A stretch of 25,552 nt of DNA. Origin: CAYJHC01 sp964370075 (GTDB taxonomy: Bacteria > Bacillota > Clostridia > Peptostreptococcales > Anaerovoracaceae). The notes below the pieces were generated by a model, which ran no database searches, was not told the DNA's origin, and worked only from the letters and a program-made list of their open reading frames with translations. Shown in pieces: positions 14,863 to 22,247 of this stretch. Position 1 is the first letter of the stretch; each line of letters starts with the position of its first letter. Both the position numbers and the translations under genes were made by a program. Location of the stretch: NCBI GenBank assembly GCA_964370075.1, contig CAYJHC010000016.1:1-25552 (forward strand), written 5' to 3'.

Positions 14863-16551
14863 TTATACGAATTCATCTCCAGTTCCTGCAAATGCAGCCT
14901 GTTTCAAGAATTCATCTACAGTTGTTTCTCCACTTTCTATTAACTCAATTATATGTTTAGCAATAAGCTTTAAGCCACCTTCTCCTATTGCATATCTATA
15001 TATATCCTCCATAGGTTGTTTGCTACTTATCATCTTTCGCATAGTTGAATCTATTTCAAGTATTTCGTGAACAGCTATCCTGCCTCTATATCCTGTATTG
15101 TTACAATGCATACATCCTCTACCTCTGAATACTCTCATTCCTCTAGGAACAACTAAGAAGTCTTCTTCAGTTGGGGCATATTCTTCCCTACAATATGGGC
15201 AAATTTTTCTTACAAGTCTTTGAGCTACAACTCCTACCAAGGAGTTTGCAATCATATACTGCTCTATTCCCATGTCTCCCATTCTTATAATGGTTCTAAT
15301 TGCATCGTTTGTATGTAATGTGGAGAATACTAAGTGTCCTGTTAAGGCTGCCGATACTGCTACCGAAGCTGTTTCTGCGTCTCTGGTTTCTCCAACTAGT
15401 ATTACATCTGGGTCTTGTCTCATTAAAGCTCTTAAGCCAGTACCAAATGTTAATCCAGCCTGTGCATTTACCTGAGTTTGGTTTACTCTATCCAAGCTTT
15501 TTTCTACTGGGTCTTCTATTGTAGAAATATTAATATTTTTTCTAGCCATTTTTTCAATCATCATATACAGTGTTGTAGTCTTTCCACTTCCTGTAGGCCC
15601 TGTTATTAATACAATTCCGTATGGGTTCTTTAATATTCTACTAATCTTTGCATAGTTTTCGTCATTCATACCATACTGGTCTGCATGGTCAAGCTCCCTT
15701 GCTTGAGAAAGGAATCTAAGTACAAGCTTTTCTCCAAACACTGTAGGTATTGATGATACACGGACACTTATATTTGCCCTCCCTATAGAGATTTTAAAGT
15801 TTCCATCTTGTGGAATTCTCTTCTCTGCTATGTCTAATCCTGCAATTATCTTTATCCTTGTAGCAACCTGCGGGCCTAATATGTTATCAATCTCCATATG
15901 GTCCATCAACTCGCCATCTATACGAAGTCTTATGCTGATATGTTTTTCAAAAGGTTCAAAGTGAACGTCTGAGCTACCTTCACTGTGAGCCTTAAGTATT
16001 ACCGAGTTAATCAAATTGATTACTGGAGAATCACTTTCTTCATTGGCAATTTCTACAGTATCTTCTTCCTTCTCTATACCTTCGCTAGCAATTGCTGCTG
16101 CTTTTTGAGCATTTATTGCTGCATACGCCTTATTTATTTCAGAAAGTATCTGGTCTTCTTTGCAAATATATATATTACAAGTTCCATTTATTATAGTCTT
16201 AATATCTTCTATAGCATATAAGTCCAATGGATCTGCCACTGCTATATCAATAATCATTCCTTGTCTTCTGAAGGCTATCGCCTTATATTTTACACAAAAG
16301 CTCTCCGGTACAAGTTCCACTACTTCAAGGTCGATATTCACATTTTCTAAATCTATGATTTCTAGCTTTAGCCTTTGAGATAGAGCCGCCAATAATTGAT
16401 CTTGGGTAACTAAGTTCATACTTAATAAAAGTTCCCCTAATCTTCTAGAGCCACCTCTTGCCTTTTCTTCGGCTAGGACTTTTTCAATCTGTTCTTCTGA
16501 GACTATGTTAGCTTGTACTAATATATCCCCTAATCTTAATACAGTCTTAAT
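14863..16551 (-). CDS. pilB: Type IV pilus extension ATPase PilB, starting at a rare ATT codon
   Basis: PilB powers pilus assembly. From ATT at 16551 the protein is 562 aa. Two RLG motifs (RLGDILVQANIVSEEQ at residues 6-21, RLGELLLSMNLVTQDQ at 37-52) form an MshEN-type domain, known to bind c-di-GMP. The ATPase core has Walker A GPTGSGKTTTL, EDPVE, Walker B MRQDPDVILVGETRD and a four-Cys zinc site (CPYC, CMHC). Starting at the first ATG (16419) would remove the first RLG motif. The upstream 44 codons are open, contain no ATG, GTG or TTG, and are preceded by AGGAGG (16565-16560) 8 nt before ATT. It is the first gene of the operon. A one-base sequencing error placing an ATG at 16582 in frame is the alternative. 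Confidence 0.88.
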   Translation of the reverse strand: MKTVLRLGDILVQANIVSEEQIEKVLAEEKARGGSRRLGELLLSMNLVTQDQLLAALSQRLKLEIIDLENVNIDLEVVELVPESFCVKYKAIAFRRQGMIIDIAVADPLDLYAIEDIKTIINGTCNIYICKEDQILSEINKAYAAINAQKAAAIASEGIEKEEDTVEIANEESDSPVINLINSVILKAHSEGSSDVHFEPFEKHISIRLRIDGELMDHMEIDNILGPQVATRIKIIAGLDIAEKRIPQDGNFKISIGRANISVRVSSIPTVFGEKLVLRFLSQARELDHADQYGMNDENYAKISRILKNPYGIVLITGPTGSGKTTTLYMMIEKMARKNINISTIEDPVEKSLDRVNQTQVNAQAGLTFGTGLRALMRQDPDVILVGETRDAETASVAVSAALTGHLVFSTLHTNDAIRTIIRMGDMGIEQYMIANSLVGVVAQRLVRKICPYCREEYAPTEEDFLVVPRGMRVFRGRGCMHCNNTGYRGRIAVHEILEIDSTMRKMISSKQPMEDIYRYAIGEGGLKLIAKHIIELIESGETTVDEFLKQAAFAGTGDEFV

Positions 16552-16624
16552 AGTAGTTCCCTCCTCTTTTTCCCCTAGGCATACTCCTTCAAGTTACCTA
16601 TATTCTAAATAAAGTTATTGTATT

Positions 16625-16636
16625 TTTCATGTGAAA
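16625..16636. promoter_or_regulatory. Short dyad upstream of pilB
   Basis: TTTCATGTGAAA is a dyad (TTTCA, 2 nt, TGAAA) about 75 nt before the pilB start codon, in the 134-nt spacer after the reactivase gene. No strong promoter and no terminator is visible in this spacer. It could be an operator for the pilus operon; no regulator family is assigned. Confidence 0.25.
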
Positions 16637-16685
16637 CTTTCTAGTTTTTCTTGTTGTTTTAGTGTGCGTTTAACAATAATGTTCT

Positions 16686-18194
16686 TTACACCTTGTAACC
16701 TTGCTTCTTTACTTCCTCTAGATGAGCCTTTGCAATCACGTCTTTCTCTTCCTGCTCTTTTTTTAAGTTTTCTAATTCCTCTGTCACCTTATCTTTTTTC
16801 TCTGGTATAAGCTCTGGGAATTTATACTCTAAACTTTTTTCTAGGAGTTTAATTGCGCCTGCCTTATATCTCTTAGAAAGCACCCCTATGGAGGCCATTA
16901 TGTAGTCATTATCTACTAGAATTTCAGCCGTCTCTGGTGGAGAAAGCATCATTCCCCCATTATTATTTCTTCCTACTTCCTTCATTATTTCAATTCGGCT
17001 CGGTAGTCTTGTTAAAGCACCACCTGTTCCAACAATATACTTTACTTGAGTTAAATCTTTTCCTTCAGCCAAAGTCATTCTTCCTGTTGGCCCATATACG
17101 TATCTGATAGTTCCAGCATGTCTCTCCACTGCCCTTAACACAGCTTCTTTTGTTAACCTTTCTACCAGTTTTATTTCATCTTCATTCTTTGGAATTGCAA
17201 CATAGCTTTCTAAAGTCTGGTCGTAATCAACTCCTATTTTTGACATCTCTTCTCTAAGATTTTCTTCTCCTATTGATTCAATAACCTTGTTTCTATTTAC
17301 ATATACTCCCAAATCTCCTTCTACTGTTCGCTTAGCCTTAGGCTCTGGACTTACCAATAGCCTAGCAATTTGATCTGAAGGTTCTGTCACTGAGTGAAGG
17401 TCTGTGGTTGCTCCGCCAACATCAAGAACTATTATATTCCCTATACACTCATTTAATAGCTTTGCGCATTCCATTACAGCTCCAGGTGTTGGGACAATTG
17501 GCCCGTTAACTATGTCTCTTACATGCTCCATGCCCGGTGCATGTATAATATGTTCTTCAAAGGCATCTTGTATTACCTTTCTGCAAGGTTCTACATTTAA
17601 ATCATCTATCTTAGGATATACATTCTCTACAATGTATAATTGTATACCTGCATCTTCAAATATTAATTTTATTTCTTCTTGATTTTCAATATTTCCTGCA
17701 TAAATTATTGGTGTTTGTATATTCATGGATCTTAGTAGTTCTGCATTATATATCGCCGTATCTCTCTCTCCAAAATCTACTCCACCTGCCAAAAGTATTA
17801 AGTTTGGCTTAATCTCTTCTATTTTTTTTAAGTCTGTTCTTCTTAGCTTTCCTGCTGTAATATAGTGAATTATTCCCCCAGCTCCTAAAGCCGCTTCTTT
17901 TGCAGCTTTTGCCGTCATATCATAAACAAGACCATGAACAGTCATTTTTAGTCCACCTGCCGCTGAGGATGTGGCTAGCATTTCTCCATATTCAAACTGG
18001 TCTTCTGGTATTTCCTTATTCTCACACAGGTTTTTAATTGCATCATTTAGCCCTATTCTTACATCACCTTCTAGTACTGTAGTTGGGCCTTGCCCCTGTC
18101 CCCAAAATACTGGGTTTTCTGTATTAATTCCTGTAAAAGCATTAACAACTGTTGTAGTCGATCCTATCTCTGCAACTAGCACATCTATCTTCAT
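16686..18194 (-). CDS. GlmL/MutL-family ATPase, putative B12-dependent mutase reactivating factor
   Basis: The 502-aa protein belongs to the GlmL/MutL branch of the actin/Hsp70 ATPase superfamily. Visible motifs are phosphate-1 EIGSTTTVVNAF (9-20), GQGQGPTTVLEGDV and phosphate-2 LDVGGATTDLHSV (257-269). Family members accompany adenosylcobalamin mutases such as glutamate mutase and the ornithine-degrading aminomutase, where they are thought to restore damaged cofactor. The subgroup looks closer to the ornithine-type GlmL-related proteins than to classical GlmL, but this is from memory. No mutase subunit lies in the window. A charged coiled-coil forms the C-terminus. The ATG at 18194 follows AAGGGG with 6-nt spacing. 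Confidence 0.75.
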   Translation of the reverse strand: MKIDVLVAEIGSTTTVVNAFTGINTENPVFWGQGQGPTTVLEGDVRIGLNDAIKNLCENKEIPEDQFEYGEMLATSSAAGGLKMTVHGLVYDMTAKAAKEAALGAGGIIHYITAGKLRRTDLKKIEEIKPNLILLAGGVDFGERDTAIYNAELLRSMNIQTPIIYAGNIENQEEIKLIFEDAGIQLYIVENVYPKIDDLNVEPCRKVIQDAFEEHIIHAPGMEHVRDIVNGPIVPTPGAVMECAKLLNECIGNIIVLDVGGATTDLHSVTEPSDQIARLLVSPEPKAKRTVEGDLGVYVNRNKVIESIGEENLREEMSKIGVDYDQTLESYVAIPKNEDEIKLVERLTKEAVLRAVERHAGTIRYVYGPTGRMTLAEGKDLTQVKYIVGTGGALTRLPSRIEIMKEVGRNNNGGMMLSPPETAEILVDNDYIMASIGVLSKRYKAGAIKLLEKSLEYKFPELIPEKKDKVTEELENLKKEQEEKDVIAKAHLEEVKKQGYKV

Positions 18195-18231
18195 TTTTTT
18201 CCCCTTAAATTATTCAAACGCATACAACTCT

Positions 18232-18262
18232 ATTATACTATTTTTTTATTTTTTTTGAACAA
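18232..18262 (-). promoter_or_regulatory. Candidate promoter of the GlmL/MutL-like gene
   Basis: The minus strand shows TTGTTC (18262-18257), a 19-nt A-rich spacer and TATAAT (18237-18232), about 38 nt before the ATG. The -10 is perfect; the spacing is long, so strength is uncertain. Confidence 0.45.
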
Positions 18263-18333
18263 TTTTCATATTTTTTCTTGTCATTTTTTTCATTTTTTGA
18301 CCGGATTTCTTTCTTTTCCAAGAAATTGTTTAT

Positions 18334-18369
18334 AGATATTCAATATATAGTTGAATATCTCTTTTTTTT
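18334..18369 (+). terminator. Terminator-like hairpin on the plus strand without a plus-strand gene
   Basis: AGATATTCAA (18334-18343) and TTGAATATCT (18351-18360) form a perfect 10-bp stem with a 7-nt loop, followed by C and eight Ts (18362-18369). It has intrinsic-terminator shape, although the stem is AT-rich. No plus-strand gene precedes it, so it may end an antisense RNA or be a minus-strand leader hairpin. Confidence 0.4.
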
Positions 18370-18484
18370 CTTTAATATTTACATATTTTTGTGCTACGTA
18401 TATTTTGCATTAAATCTCTTGTCCCCTTGGAGAATAATTTGATTCTCTTAAATTTATATAACCTTCTCCCAACAGTCTTTTTTG

Positions 18485-18493
18485 ATTATACCA
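18485..18493 (-). promoter_or_regulatory. Extended -10 promoter giving a possible long leader for the GlmL/MutL-like gene
   Basis: The minus strand reads TGGTATAAT, an extended -10 with a perfect hexamer and no good -35. It lies about 290 nt upstream of the reactivase ATG, so a transcript from here would carry a long leader with two hairpins (GAGAAT/ATTCTC near 18433-18450, and the 18334-18360 stem). No known riboswitch is recognised. Confidence 0.4.
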
Positions 18494-18556
18494 TTCAAAC
18501 CGCAACAAAAGTTTATACTAATACCCAGAATTGTAACTTTTTCTCTTTTAGCGGAT

Positions 18557-18591
18557 AAAAAAAGGGCTTATGCATTTTTTGCTTAGCCCTT
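18557..18591 (-). terminator. Terminator after the DUF4430 lipoprotein gene
   Basis: AAGGGCT (18562-18568) pairs with AGCCCTT (18585-18591). On the minus strand the stem runs into a seven-T tract (18563-18557). It begins 15 nt after the lipoprotein stop and ends the alr-lipoprotein transcript. Confidence 0.75.
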
Positions 18592-18605
18592 AATTATTAT
18601 TATTT

Positions 18606-19073
18606 TTAGCCCACAGGCTCTCCATCATCAACATCATCCATATCATCAGCATCGTCCATACCATCTTCTGCAAAATCAATGAACTCCCATTCATAAGAGT
18701 AATTCTCAGTTACTTTTGTATCGAACGGCGAATCATATACCATTTCATCATTAACCTCATAAACCCATCCAGTTGTATCGCCACCTTCAGTGTCTCCAAT
18801 TGCTAAGAAATATGGACTTTCTCCATCTTCAATAGCTACTGCCAAACCTTCTTGCTTTAGAAACTCTTGAAACGCTTCTGCAATAGTAGCATCTTCTGCA
18901 ACCGATATTGTTCCATCCTCTATATCTCCGTTATTTGAGCTATCAGGAAAATCAATCGAAAACATTACGGTTGTTCCACCTTCCACCGCTATTTCTTCTT
19001 CCTCTGGCGCTGAACATCCCACTAAAGAAAATACCATCGCCAAAATTGCCACTAATAAAAAATATTTCTTCAT
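18606..19073 (-). CDS. Lipoprotein with DUF4430 (transcobalamin-C-like) domain
   Basis: The 155-aa protein has a lipoprotein signal (MKKYFLLVAILAMVFSLVGC), with Cys20 as lipidation site, then an acidic linker. A DUF4430-type domain follows: an extended strand (TVMFSIDF), a helix (TIAEAFQEFLKQEGLAV), and GWVYEVNDEMVYDSPFDTKV, where the GW-x-Y-x-V-N signature is typical. This fold resembles the C-terminal domain of transcobalamin, but ligand binding is unproven. The tail (DGMDDADDMDDVDDGEPVG) is very Asp-rich and could bind cations. AAGGAGGGG precedes the ATG. It lies 28 nt after alr, in the same transcript. Confidence 0.75.
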   Translation of the reverse strand: MKKYFLLVAILAMVFSLVGCSAPEEEEIAVEGGTTVMFSIDFPDSSNNGDIEDGTISVAEDATIAEAFQEFLKQEGLAVAIEDGESPYFLAIGDTEGGDTTGWVYEVNDEMVYDSPFDTKVTENYSYEWEFIDFAEDGMDDADDMDDVDDGEPVG

Positions 19074-19101
19074 CAGTCCCCTCCTTTTGTTTTACTTATT
19101 A

Positions 19102-20253
19102 TTATACATAAATCTTTGGTAATCTTTGACCAAAGGCACAAACTATTTCATAGTTAATAGTACCTGTTGCTTTACCAATATCGTCAGCGAGTATTGTCAG
19201 TCTACCATCCGTTCCCATGATTATTACTTCATCACCGACCTCCGTGCCAGGAACATCTGTTAAGTCAATCATACATTGATCCATGCAAATATTCCCTGCT
19301 ATTGGCGCAAACTTTCCATTTACTATAACTTTTGCATTCTGAGAGAACGGCCTCGGGTATCCATCTGCATATCCAAGGGCTATAGTGCCAATAACACTTT
19401 CTCTTTTTGCTACAAACTTTTGCCCATAACTTACCGAGGCACCTACTGGAACTTTCTTTATATGAATAATATTTGCTTTTACAGACATTACAGGTTTTAT
19501 GTCAAGATTTTCTCTATTCACCTCATCTGACGGATAGCAACCATAGAGTACAATTCCTGGTCTTACTGCTTCTAAATGTGTTGATGGCATTTCCATAATA
19601 GCTGCGCTATTGGCCATTGTTCTAATTGGAAGCTTAATGCCCACCCCTGTAATAAACTTATAAAAAGAGTGAAAGGTTGCTTCTTGTTTTTTTGCAAATG
19701 TTTTGTCTGCTGCATCTGCTGTAGCAAAATGGGTGAACAGCCCTAAAATATTCAGATTAGGCAACTGCCCAATTTTTTTTATGTCACTTAGGTCGGTCAA
19801 GTCATCTGTTCCAAAACCAATCCTTCCCATACCTGTATCTATTGCAAGAAAAACATCCATATTTTTTCTTTTTTCTTGACCTACTCTAGATATTTCTTCC
19901 GCATTTTCTAATGAGGAAACGACAGCAGTCAAATTATAGTCCGAAAGCACGCTCACATACATGGAAGGAGTGATTCCCAGCACAATAATTCTTCCTGGAA
20001 TATTTGCCTTTCTAAGCGCTATTGCTTCATCTAGCGTAGCAACCCCAAAAGAGTTTATACCCTGCTCCATTAAGGTTTTTGCCATAAACTCTGCGCCATG
20101 GCCATATCCATCTGCTTTTATAATTCCATAAATTTCTTTTGTATCTTTTGCTTTATTTTTCACCGAATTAATATTATGTATAAGATTTTCTTTACTTATC
20201 TCTGCCCAAACGGCTCTTCTACCATCCATGTACATATTTTCATTTACTCCCAT
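19102..20253 (-). CDS. alr: Alanine racemase
   Basis: This fold-type III PLP enzyme interconverts L- and D-alanine for peptidoglycan. It has the PLP lysine motif IIKADGYGHGA (near residue 47), the MGRIGF motif, MANSAAI, the substrate-site tyrosine in ASVSYGQKF and GNICMDQCMIDLTD. Length (383 aa) is normal. The ATG at 20253 lacks a ribosome site; a second ATG at 20235 has GGGAG 11 nt upstream and may be the true start. The whole catalytic core is unaffected. It precedes the DUF4430 lipoprotein gene and follows the PurB-like gene by 87 nt, with no clear terminator between them, so the three may be partly co-transcribed. Confidence 0.93.
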   Translation of the reverse strand: MGVNENMYMDGRRAVWAEISKENLIHNINSVKNKAKDTKEIYGIIKADGYGHGAEFMAKTLMEQGINSFGVATLDEAIALRKANIPGRIIVLGITPSMYVSVLSDYNLTAVVSSLENAEEISRVGQEKRKNMDVFLAIDTGMGRIGFGTDDLTDLSDIKKIGQLPNLNILGLFTHFATADAADKTFAKKQEATFHSFYKFITGVGIKLPIRTMANSAAIMEMPSTHLEAVRPGIVLYGCYPSDEVNRENLDIKPVMSVKANIIHIKKVPVGASVSYGQKFVAKRESVIGTIALGYADGYPRPFSQNAKVIVNGKFAPIAGNICMDQCMIDLTDVPGTEVGDEVIIMGTDGRLTILADDIGKATGTINYEIVCAFGQRLPKIYV

Positions 20254-20340
20254 TTTAATAATCTACTTTAAATTGTAATCCACCTATAAGGCCTGGCCCC
20301 TATCCTTTTCTATTGCCCAATTATGCAACTAATAAATGCA

Positions 20341-21765
20341 TTACATGCGTTTTAGATATTTTTTGTTTTCGCTTAATATAGGTGCAACTACTCCAAATAA
20401 AAATTCTTCTGTTTGTTCCGGAGCCGAACCAATAAACTTATTCGGTTTAAGAAGATTTTCTAATTGTTCTATTGTCATGCCAAATGATTTATCGTTAGCA
20501 ACCCTTTCCAGAAAGTCGGACATTTTGCCCTCTTCTTTTCTTGCTATGATAGACGCTTGTGCATGTTCAATAAGCCTCTCATACAAATCCTTTTTGTTCT
20601 CCGCATAGGTAAAGGCCCAATCAAGTATTACATCACAAGCCATCAATGGTAATTTTTCTCTAAGATTTTTTTCAATTACTTTCGGATATACAGTCATATT
20701 AGTTATAACCTCTAAATATGTCTCTAAAATCCCATCAATAGCGAGAAAGGCTTCCGCCATTACTATTCTTCTATTTGCCGAATCATCCTGAGATCTTTCT
20801 AGCCACTGGGTTGCTGCAACCATTGCTGGATTCATCGATGACGATATTACATATTTTGACAAAGATGCCATTCTCTCCACCTTAACCGGATTCCTCTTAA
20901 ACGCAGTAGTAAATCCTACATGTAGCTTTCCTTGTGGCTCATCTACCTCGTCTAAGTGATTTAAAAGCCTAAAGTCATTCGAGAATTTATGTGCACTTTG
21001 TGCGAGCCCACTTAAAGCATCTAGTATCTGGCTATCTAATTTTCTAGGGTAACATTGTCCCGTAGTATAGTAGTATCCTTTAAATCCAATTTTTTTGCAA
21101 ATTAGCGAATCTAGCTTTCTAACTTTCTTAAAGTTGCCATCAAACAAGTCTATGAAGTTTTTCTGTGTGCCCGATATCCCCTTTGCACCCAATAATTTAA
21201 TATGGCCCTTAACAAAATCTAGCGTTTCTAAATCAAACACAAGATCTTGCAACCATAGAGAGGCTCTTTTACCCACTGTTGTAGGGTCTGTAGCCTGCAT
21301 GTGCGTAAATGCTAAAGTTGGAAGGTCTCTATATTTGTCTGCAATATTATATAGTTCATTCATTATGTTAACTAGTTTTTTCTTGACTAATTCTAGCGCA
21401 TCATTAAAAGCTATTAAATCAGCATTATCTGAAATATATGATGAGGAGCCTCCTAGATTTATTATACCCGCAGAATTTGGGCATTGTTTTACATAAGTAG
21501 CTGCATGTGCTGCAACCTCATCCTCCAATAGTTCCATAAAGTCTTCTGCCATTTTATAATCTATATTTTCAGCATTTTCTTTCATTTCCGCTATTTGTTC
21601 GCTTGTTATATCTAATCCCAAATCTTTTTCGGCTTCCGCCAAAGCAATCCAGAGCTTTCTCCACATTCTATATTTTTTTTCATCCGAGAAGATATATCTC
21701 ATTGCATCACTTGAATATTTGGTTGTAAATGGGCTGGAATAATTTTTATATAATTGTTTTTCCAT
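20341..21765 (-). CDS. Adenylosuccinate-lyase-family protein with an altered active site
   Basis: The 474-aa protein aligns along its length with the ADSL branch typified by human ADSL (THMQATDPTTVGKR, GTQKNFIDLFDG, TTGQCYPRKLD, ERSQDDSANRR, VYPKVIEKNLREKLP). ADSL splits adenylosuccinate and SAICAR in purine synthesis. Three active-site regions differ, however. The conserved HDV His is Asp82 in LEDEVAAH. The IIHLGATS His is Asn103 in IINLGGSS. The catalytic loop GSSAMPYKRNP reads GFTTAFKRNP (284-293), one residue shorter, without the Ser pair or Pro. His155 is kept. It may be an altered or inactive paralogue. No other pur genes are nearby. AAGGAGG precedes the ATG, and it has a strong promoter divergent from rpsF. 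Confidence 0.8.
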   Translation of the reverse strand: MEKQLYKNYSSPFTTKYSSDAMRYIFSDEKKYRMWRKLWIALAEAEKDLGLDITSEQIAEMKENAENIDYKMAEDFMELLEDEVAAHAATYVKQCPNSAGIINLGGSSSYISDNADLIAFNDALELVKKKLVNIMNELYNIADKYRDLPTLAFTHMQATDPTTVGKRASLWLQDLVFDLETLDFVKGHIKLLGAKGISGTQKNFIDLFDGNFKKVRKLDSLICKKIGFKGYYYTTGQCYPRKLDSQILDALSGLAQSAHKFSNDFRLLNHLDEVDEPQGKLHVGFTTAFKRNPVKVERMASLSKYVISSSMNPAMVAATQWLERSQDDSANRRIVMAEAFLAIDGILETYLEVITNMTVYPKVIEKNLREKLPLMACDVILDWAFTYAENKKDLYERLIEHAQASIIARKEEGKMSDFLERVANDKSFGMTIEQLENLLKPNKFIGSAPEQTEEFLFGVVAPILSENKKYLKRM

Positions 21766-21791
21766 TTCATCCTCCTTTTCTAATGTGATTA

Positions 21792-21820
21792 ATTATATCA
21801 TATTCTTTAAATATAAGCAA
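21792..21820 (-). promoter_or_regulatory. Promoter of the PurB-like gene
   Basis: Minus strand: TTGCTT (21820-21815), 17 nt, TATAAT (21797-21792), with TGA immediately before the -10. The predicted 5' leader is only about 20 nt, leaving no room for a purine riboswitch. Confidence 0.75.
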
Positions 21821-21837
21821 AAATCTAAAAAAAACAC

Positions 21838-21866
21838 TTGCTTTTTTCATTGAAATTACATATAAT
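21838..21866 (+). promoter_or_regulatory. Promoter of the rpsF-ssb-rpsR operon
   Basis: TTGCTT (21838-21843), 17 nt, TATAAT (21861-21866). It is divergent from the PurB-like promoter, with 17 nt between the two -35 boxes, so the two units share a control region. Confidence 0.8.
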
Positions 21867-21872
21867 TATTAA

Positions 21873-21943
21873 GCGCTCTTTTTAGAGTGCTCTCTGCGTT
21901 ATCAATCCTGTTAACGCCATTTAGTCCATAGGGAGGTGAAAAT
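21873..21943 (+). promoter_or_regulatory. Structured leader of rpsF, possible S6:S18 autoregulatory element
   Basis: The 5' leader can form two hairpins: GCGCTCT/AGAGTGC (21873-21879 with 21884-21890, TTTT loop, one G-U pair) and GCGTTA/TAACGC (21896-21901 with 21912-21917, 10-nt loop TCAATCCTGT). S6:S18 leader elements are known upstream of rpsF in many bacteria and bind the S6-S18 pair. The specific CC(G)-bulge consensus is not clearly matched here, so identity is tentative. AGGGAGGTG lies 6 nt before the ATG. Confidence 0.45.
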
Positions 21944-22231
21944 ATGACAAACTACGAAATCACATTCATCATCAGTTCAATGCTTGACGATGCCAAAAGA
22001 GATGCAACAATTGAAACAGTTAAAGAAATTATTTCAAGCGATGGCAGCGTTGAGAAGGTAGATGTTTGGGGAATGAAGAAACTTGCATATCCTATTCAAA
22101 AGAAAGAAGAAGGATTTTATGTATTAGTTGAATTCAAGGCTAGCCCAGATTTACCAAAAGAACTAGATAGAAGATTAAGAATCATGGATGAAGTTGTTAG
22201 ACACATCATTATCAACAAAGACGAAGAATAA
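21944..22231 (+). CDS. rpsF: 30S ribosomal protein S6
   Basis: The 95-aa protein starts MTNYEITFIISSMLDD and contains VDVWGMKKLAYPIQKKEEGFY and RRLRIMDEVVRHIIIN, the standard bacterial S6 core. S6 binds S18 on the platform of the 30S subunit. A strong AGGGAGGTG site lies 6 nt before the ATG. It is the first gene of the conserved rpsF-ssb-rpsR operon. Confidence 0.97.
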   Translation: MTNYEITFIISSMLDDAKRDATIETVKEIISSDGSVEKVDVWGMKKLAYPIQKKEEGFYVLVEFKASPDLPKELDRRLRIMDEVVRHIIINKDEE

Positions 22232-22247
22232 AGGTAGGGGGTAAGTA

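Noticed and set aside
16552..16685. c-di-GMP riboswitch upstream of pilB
   Set aside because: Expected by analogy with clostridial pilus control, but neither class I nor class II conserved core could be recognised here or upstream of pilA.
20254..20340. Terminator between the PurB-like gene and alr
   Set aside because: The GGCCTGGCCCC stretch does not form a clean stem followed by Ts on the minus strand.
21095..21496. Plus-strand open frame of 133 codons
   Set aside because: It lies wholly antisense to the conserved PurB-like gene and resembles no protein family.
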